Positions 59,801 to 64,000 of a stretch of DNA of 64,000 bases are shown in pieces; the stretch's first letter is position 1, and each line of letters begins with the position of its first letter. A program made the translations under genes and the position numbers. The DNA is from Bacteroidales bacterium UBA4772 (GTDB lineage Bacteria; Bacteroidota; Bacteroidia; Bacteroidales; VadinHA17). Below the pieces are notes generated by a model that saw only the letters and a list, made by a program, of their open reading frames with translations, searched no databases and was not told the origin of the DNA. The DNA is taken from positions 191,626-255,625 of the forward strand of contig DHHM01000010.1 of NCBI GenBank assembly GCA_002403305.1, read 5' to 3'.

Positions 59801-60920
59801 CAAAAACATCTATACCTCCTCCTTTGGTGCCTATCAGAATATCTTTCTTCCGGGTCACCAGTATGCTTCTGACTACAGGGTAGGCTAATTGATCTGATGA
59901 AAGAGACTTATTGGGAAATTCAGTGAGCTTCAGTGTATATACGCCGTTACCATCTGTTCCTATCCATAATATATCTGTTTCTGTTTCATAAATGCTAAAT
60001 ATCCGTGTAGTAATAGGGTCAACTGAAGTCAAGCCTGAGAGTATGTTGAACTCTTCAAATTTTAAGGTCAGCATATCAAATCGATAAATTTTGCCCTTTT
60101 CAGTGCCCGCCCAAAGTCTTTCTTTTGTTTTTGAAAAGAAGAAGGAAGAAATTACATCGTCAGGAACGCTTAACTGTTGAACCTCTTTGGCATCCAGATC
60201 GATCAGAAGTGCGGGCCCGGCCCTTTGGGTAAACAGTATGAATGGTTGCTGGTTTATTGTTCCTGAGATTGAAGACGACAAGTTTCCGGTTAATGGAAGT
60301 TGCAGGATTTCATGAAGGTGATCCCCGGAAATTGTCAGCAATTTTCCGCTGTCGGTAACGCAATACGGCTGGTTATCAGCTATATGGATCCGAATAATGC
60401 GAAGAGATACAGGTTGCGACGAATTATCAAATAAAATTTTATTGAATTGTTTTGTTATGCTGTCGAATCTGAAAATACCAAACCCATAAATCGAAGTCAG
60501 AGTACCATAACTGTCTGAATGACTAATTGTGATGTCATTTTCAAAGTTTATCTGCTCTGTTTCCTGAGTAAAATATGAGGTAAACCGGTCGCAGAGGTTA
60601 TCGTACAGTCCCAAACCCTTATTTGTAAGCATCCAGATAGGACCTGATGCTGTAGGATGCAATTCCCTGATAACATGATTGTGAATAGAATTTGAATCAC
60701 TGCCTGGCAGAAAAGTAACAATATTGTATCCGTCGTAACGGTTAAGTCCATTCCAGGTTCCAAACCACATATACCCCTCAGCATCCTTAACAATTGCATT
60801 TACGGCGCCGTTTGACAAGCCATCACGGCGTGAAATAGAATGAACAATTGTTCTATATTGCCCATGTATTGAAATGGAAAATAAGAAAAATAATATCGTT
60901 GCTATGAGTTTCCCGGGCAT
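56847..60920 (-). CDS. Hybrid two-component system regulator (HTCS) of the PUL
   Basis: This 1357-residue regulator fuses a full two-component system in one protein. It has a signal peptide (1-20), then a two-propeller periplasmic sensor of Reg_prop repeats (about 25-660; repeated MWFGTWNGLNRYDGYN-like units) and a Y_Y_Y domain (about 690-765). A membrane helix follows at about 780-800. Next are HisKA (HEFRTPLTL), HATPase (DNGVGIMPEH, STGLGLAVTKG) and a receiver starting near 1105 (VVDDDPEIL; phosphoacceptor in ISDVMMPEMDG). It ends in an AraC helix-turn-helix (about 1245-1350). Such proteins sense a PUL-specific oligosaccharide in the periplasm and activate susCD. It stands just upstream of the GH130 gene. 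Confidence 0.95.
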   Translation of the reverse strand: MPGKLIATILFFLFSISIHGQYRTIVHSISRRDGLSNGAVNAIVKDAEGYMWFGTWNGLNRYDGYNIVTFLPGSDSNSIHNHVIRELHPTASGPIWMLTNKGLGLYDNLCDRFTSYFTQETEQINFENDITISHSDSYGTLTSIYGFGIFRFDSITKQFNKILFDNSSQPVSLRIIRIHIADNQPYCVTDSGKLLTISGDHLHEILQLPLTGNLSSSISGTINQQPFILFTQRAGPALLIDLDAKEVQQLSVPDDVISSFFFSKTKERLWAGTEKGKIYRFDMLTLKFEEFNILSGLTSVDPITTRIFSIYETETDILWIGTDGNGVYTLKLTEFPNKSLSSDQLAYPVVRSILVTRKKDILIGTKGGGIDVFDAGGNHIRQISFKNGLSNNSVLSFHERDDGSIWVGTDGGGVDIISPDYKTIRNFPRDFESSNPLNFASVYRILEGSDQRIYLGTSGYGVIMVEFDKKDVSLPINFEQLILDKSITTPGQQKQIVYALAEEKPGMIWIGTRGLGVYRYNTITRRVIAQYTTMTHPNLIMNDDILSLFTDLNMHTWVGSSNGIFSLLPISDDSVRVAGLSIQSYLSNTSIHAIQLDKPGNLWVTTNQGLSLIDIDRRNVRSYNVNDGLINIEYSDGASFFDEKTGRLYVGGTMGVDIIQTDEINFSSYFPPIAINQLFIRNLPVEPGNESVLTSRINHQKSLRLNYNQNSLTFYVSPLAFWGQERYKISYRLINFDDEWIINLQNQPISFRNLAPGKYSLQIRVSDENGNWSKHSRGIEIIINPPFWRTSWAIMGYILLFIGIQLFIFAAYRRREARKKEATLQEFKKKKEEELQSYKIEFFTNVAHEFRTPLTLITSHIHALLEDTRNTVENPHLLKVLNNSIKLQKLVLEIMQFRKLEKGKEPLNIQLTKPVELIREVVSDLELLAQQRNIRCEVIAPDPEFDFKTDVDKFQRIVTNLISNAIKYNKPGGFVKVFIKSDKSALTVEIEDNGVGIMPEHFQKVFEPFGISSARKRGSFPGYRSTGLGLAVTKGMVELLKGTISFESRLDEGTKFICVFSDVHQLNPDPVLIEPDYEYGDTEIIDEPWNNKPFEPDDLSARKPLILVVDDDPEILALIREFLLEDYNIIFAANGIDAYDKILSDLPDLIISDVMMPEMDGIELCSKIRENFDTSHLPLILLTAKAEIEDRITGLKAGADSYIPKPFHPDHLKVRIEKLLHLRGSIKSRFGRQNEDHALVLEIPDPFFQRMLSYIDENIDDESLSSEKLCDKLAISKSSLYNKTRSVLGTTPHSLINQRRLSKASTLLRSTTMTVSEIIDQTGFASRTHFYDLFNRAYGRSPSEFRNKPAGKTKLNP

Positions 60921-61103
60921 ATTGAAGCAGAGTCAGCAATCAATCAATGATTCAATAAAAGTAGACAAAAAGAGGTAATTATTAGTGAAACCCGCAAAAG
61001 AGAAGAGGAGGCGAAGTCGCTGGGTTTAAAATTTCAAAGTCTGTGTGTCGCCAAGTCTGTGAGTCAGTGACAATCTATTTCAGCATAAGAAAAAAAATGT
61101 CTC

Positions 61104-63572
61104 CTATTTTTTATAGTCAGGGTCCATATCTGGTGTACGAAGACCAGCCACTTCATCAGCCATTAATATAAACACATTCCAACATAAGCCACGGGTTGAT
61201 TGCCACCAGGAATCGGTTGTTGTCCATTTTGTAGGAATAAATTCTTTGCTATAAGGCCATTTTGGATTAAGATTGATTTCTGCCCATACTCTGTTTTCCA
61301 TTAGTGCTTTTGCCTTGTCCCATCCATGCCTTATACCAACTACGTAAGCACAATATTCAGCACGCATCCAGCTACCACCATTGTAATAAACGCCATCTCT
61401 TGCACCATCTTTATAGTTTGATTCTCCAAATTCCCCGAAAGGCTGATAATCCGAACTTAAATAGGCATATCCCTTTTCGCTGTCTGTTAATCTTACACAT
61501 ATTGGTGCGGTTGTACCATACTTTGGATGGGGTGAATCTGATACTTTATTGAGAATGGGTATTTGCTCCAAATGATTGATTACCATAGTGTCGGTTAACA
61601 TAGTTCTATTAAACAACCATAAAGAGAAAAATTCTGGTTCCAAATCAGTTAAGGAAATGATATCTGGGAAATCCGTGTCAAATAAAAGATGTTTTCTTTC
61701 CACATCGAAAAAATTACGATACTCTTTTTCAGCTTTTTCAATATATGCTTCTGATATATCAAACCCCAATTCTTTAATAGTCCGTAATGCTATAGCAAAC
61801 ATCCCTTGATTTACTGCCAGTCGGTCAGTTTTAGGTTGATAGTCGATAATATCTATCTGGCTCAGGGGAAAATGTGACTTGCATATCCCATCTTTATCTT
61901 CATCAAATTCATTTAAAACGTATTCTATTGCTTTGTTTATCTTCTCTGCAGGTAGTGTAACCCCCCAACGTCTTTTATTCATCATTGCCCAAATTAGCCA
62001 TTGAATAGTCGCCTCATTGCCCTTGACTTCCACAGATCCCATATAAGGTGTTATAATAGTACCTATAGCCCCCTCAGAAGATTGAGTTTTACCCCATTTT
62101 CCCCAAATTTCAAGGTTTAACTCTTTATGATAGCTTGAAATTATAGAAAAAAATGCATCTCGGTTATACATGTCAGGTGCATAATTCATATTAGGAACAA
62201 TAAAAGGGGTAAAATCATTTACAGAAGTAATCCATGTTAACATATTAAAGTTTGCATACAACATTTTTTCTATCAAAGAACCTTCAAATTCTTTCCCTTC
62301 GGCAAGACGCAACTGTGAGGAAATTATAAAATCGTGATGGGTTTTCCATGGCTCAACAAAAATATATGTTGTTTTTGTTTCCATTTCTCCCATATGAATT
62401 GTATTATAAGGTTGCTTTTGGGGTTGATGTTCTACTATACACAAATCTTTAATTTGAAGCTTACATTTTTCCCCGGATTGTGTACCAATAAACATAGAAA
62501 CACTATCATTTTCTATATAGGGAACCAAGACACTTCCTTTAAAAAGTGTCCACTCGTTTTCTTTTATTGGGAAATGATCAATGTATTTGATTCCGTGTTC
62601 TAATTCAACAGTTTTTTCTCCGTTATTAATTCTAAAAAGTTTTAGTGCTAATGGCGTGGTTCCTTTGGAAAGGAAGGAAATGGTATATACCTTTTGGTCT
62701 TTCAATGGAGTAATAATTTCAATACCTGAACGATCAGAAGGGTTACAGTTAAGTGTAATTAGTCCCGGTTGGGTTTCAATTAAAACATCACCAACTTTTT
62801 GAAACTTTTCATCAATTTTTAATATCAATTCGTTGCCGGCATCCAAATTGTACATTTCGCCAAATGTTTGTTTGATGTAATTCCGGCTCCTTTCTCTTTC
62901 GGCTAGTGGTGCAATGGAGATCAAAGCCGGATCAGGCAGTATTCTCATACCCACAAAACCACCGCCATGTCCGTTAAAACGACGACGTGTAGTACGAGTA
63001 TAGTGGTTTTTATAACCGGCATCCATTAAAAATCCAACTAACTGATTATCTGGAGTTACAAAACCAGCTGATGGGTACATTTCATGTACAAATCCACCAG
63101 GAAAATCATCGTGTTCAAAGGTGATAAATTTTAAGGGTATTTCTGCTGGTTTAGCAGTTTCTTCTATGGTATAAAATAAAGAAGGCATACCGGTTTGAAA
63201 TAAATCAACACTCTTTTTAATAACATTTTGGTTGATTACCTGGTACGTAACACTTACCGATAAATTTAAATCAAATTCCGACAAATAAGTATTTCTGGTC
63301 AGAATGACTTTGTTTCCATCACTAGTCCATTTGGATCCTTTCCATGCTTCTATTTTAGCTGTCTCACTTAAATCCAGGTTGGCCATTATAAGTGAAAATT
63401 CTTCAGTGTTATTAATCAATAATTGGTCTTCACTATAAATATCTACCTTAAAACCATTTTCAATATCTCCCGCAACTTTTAGATTAAGGTTCTGACTCCA
63501 TCCTATTATTCCGATAAAACAGAATAGTTGTGTTAAAAGGATGATTCTATATTCTTTAATTAAATTGCTCAT
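61104..63572 (-). CDS. Secreted alpha/alpha-barrel glycoside hydrolase-like protein, family unknown
   Basis: From the ATG at 63572 this 822-residue protein has a signal peptide (to about residue 28, IIGWSQN). The N-terminal half of about 380 residues is beta-rich, with a jelly-roll carbohydrate-binding appearance near 260-390. The C-terminal six-hairpin domain of about 400 residues contains NMNYAPDMYNRDAFF, GKWGKTQSSEGAIGTI, NEFDEDKDGICKSHFPLS, DGVYYNGGSWMRAEYCAYV and WWQSTRGLCWNVFI. These fit an inverting (alpha/alpha)6 glycosidase (trehalase/glucoamylase-like clans) but no family is recognised. Candidate acids are in NRDAFF and ARDGVYYNGG. It lies upstream of the HTCS on the same strand with a 183-base gap that shows no gene. 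Confidence 0.7.
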   Translation of the reverse strand: MSNLIKEYRIILLTQLFCFIGIIGWSQNLNLKVAGDIENGFKVDIYSEDQLLINNTEEFSLIMANLDLSETAKIEAWKGSKWTSDGNKVILTRNTYLSEFDLNLSVSVTYQVINQNVIKKSVDLFQTGMPSLFYTIEETAKPAEIPLKFITFEHDDFPGGFVHEMYPSAGFVTPDNQLVGFLMDAGYKNHYTRTTRRRFNGHGGGFVGMRILPDPALISIAPLAERERSRNYIKQTFGEMYNLDAGNELILKIDEKFQKVGDVLIETQPGLITLNCNPSDRSGIEIITPLKDQKVYTISFLSKGTTPLALKLFRINNGEKTVELEHGIKYIDHFPIKENEWTLFKGSVLVPYIENDSVSMFIGTQSGEKCKLQIKDLCIVEHQPQKQPYNTIHMGEMETKTTYIFVEPWKTHHDFIISSQLRLAEGKEFEGSLIEKMLYANFNMLTWITSVNDFTPFIVPNMNYAPDMYNRDAFFSIISSYHKELNLEIWGKWGKTQSSEGAIGTIITPYMGSVEVKGNEATIQWLIWAMMNKRRWGVTLPAEKINKAIEYVLNEFDEDKDGICKSHFPLSQIDIIDYQPKTDRLAVNQGMFAIALRTIKELGFDISEAYIEKAEKEYRNFFDVERKHLLFDTDFPDIISLTDLEPEFFSLWLFNRTMLTDTMVINHLEQIPILNKVSDSPHPKYGTTAPICVRLTDSEKGYAYLSSDYQPFGEFGESNYKDGARDGVYYNGGSWMRAEYCAYVVGIRHGWDKAKALMENRVWAEINLNPKWPYSKEFIPTKWTTTDSWWQSTRGLCWNVFILMADEVAGLRTPDMDPDYKK

Positions 63573-63616
63573 TTTATTATCATCACAGATTTTCACGGTA
63601 AACAACTTACCGTAAA

Positions 63617-64000
63617 TTACGAATAAGCTGCTCCTTCAAAGATAACATTCATATTATTAAGCCAGGGATATTTATAGCGAGAATATTTTTGCATTACTTC
63701 AAGTATAAGAGGAAGATTTCTTTTCTTTTTAAGCTGTACGGTGATTGTATTTTCCCGGATAATGACATTAGCACCATTGAGAACAAACTTGTCATAGAGG
63801 CTCTCAACAGAAAGATGTTCGTATCGCTCCAGTTGCAAAGCAAGTAATCGATACAGATTGTTGGCCAGTATTGACATTGTCAGATCAAAATCGACCTTGA
63901 TGACCATGGAAGAAGAGACCAGGTTAAGGTGAAAAAAAACAATCTGTTCGGAAATTGATTTTTCAAAAAGCCAGCGACGTGCATATTTTCGGATAACCTT
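63617..64000 (-). CDS. Transposase, C-terminal part (runs off the right edge)
   Basis: The frame is open to the window edge and reads KVIRKYARRWLFEKSISEQI, VFFHLNLVSSSMVIKVDFDL and MSILANNLYRLLALQLERYE, ending in VIFEGAAYS. RRWxxE-SISEQxxFFHLN and VDFDLTMSILANNLYRLLA are typical of the C-terminal end of DDE transposases (IS4/IS1634-like) common in Bacteroidota. The conserved Glu after RRW is the likely third catalytic residue. Whether the full element is intact cannot be seen. The last codon is only about 45 bases from the start of the neighbouring alpha/alpha-barrel gene. Confidence 0.72.
   Translation of the reverse strand, partial: KVIRKYARRWLFEKSISEQIVFFHLNLVSSSMVIKVDFDLTMSILANNLYRLLALQLERYEHLSVESLYDKFVLNGANVIIRENTITVQLKKKRNLPLILEVMQKYSRYKYPWLNNMNVIFEGAAYS

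Overview
The window looks like a chromosome segment of a Bacteroidota bacterium, probably a non-Bacteroides member of Bacteroidales/Marinilabiliales or a relative. The evidence is a SusC/SusD polysaccharide utilization locus (PUL), a one-protein hybrid two-component regulator, a C-terminal type IX secretion sorting domain, lipoproteins with Bacteroidota-type lipoboxes, tRNA genes without encoded CCA, and many TTTG-N18-20-TAnnTTTG promoters. Two segments look like chromosomal backbone and read as more GC-rich by eye: about 1-3 kb (pyruvate/2-oxo acid dehydrogenase E2 and E3 plus a lipoate ligase-like protein) and 28-36.4 kb (M16 protease, O-methyltransferase, SH3-like protein, tRNA-Gly, mutS, saccharopine dehydrogenase-like, trmN6).

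The 3-7 kb stretch carries an XRE-nucleotidyltransferase/HepT toxin-antitoxin pair, a CorA-like transporter, a coiled-coil membrane protein and a nitronate monooxygenase-like enzyme. The 7.1-28.0 kb stretch is AT-rich and accessory. It lies on the 3' side of a tRNA-Phe gene and is punctuated by five related repeats; the clear ones contain the tRNA-Phe terminator hairpin and the last ~14 bases of the tRNA region. I read these as serial attachment-site scars. They separate (a) seven carbohydrate genes in two converging operons (two GH130 phosphorylase-like proteins, three GT4 glycosyltransferases, one standalone and one fused alpha/alpha-barrel domain, one PIG-L deacetylase), (b) a RelE/ParE-type module and an M19 dipeptidase, (c) a DUF433/DUF5615 module with a nonsense mutation, and (d) a DUF4160/DUF2442 pair, an IS3 remnant and an envelope/stress block (histidine kinase, response regulator, OmpH/Skp, small alarmone synthetase, OmpA, SPOR protein, coiled-coil protein). 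No integrase is visible.

From about 36.43 kb a second accessory zone starts. A resident DUF2400 (TIGR02757) gene is cut to its last ~90 codons. Next to it, in opposite orientation, lies a more AT-rich second copy broken by one in-frame TAG. An apparently intact ISAzo13-type element and a truncated AraC-type regulator follow. The rest is a PUL on the minus strand: hybrid two-component regulator, GH130, MFS transporter, a lipoprotein of unrecognised family, SusC, SusD, a FIVAR/LamG lipoprotein, and a 1038-residue type IX-exported protein whose N-terminal half is paralogous to the unrecognised lipoprotein. A decayed GH106-like rhamnosidase gene lies downstream, and a secreted alpha/alpha-barrel protein and a partial transposase lie at the right edge.

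The best candidates for something undescribed are the cytosolic GH130/GT4/alpha-barrel/PIG-L island, which looks like a make-and-phosphorolyse system for a mannose-containing glycan, and the paralogous PUL protein family, which may be a new polysaccharide-active family. All calls come from reading sequence and translations; no database search was run.
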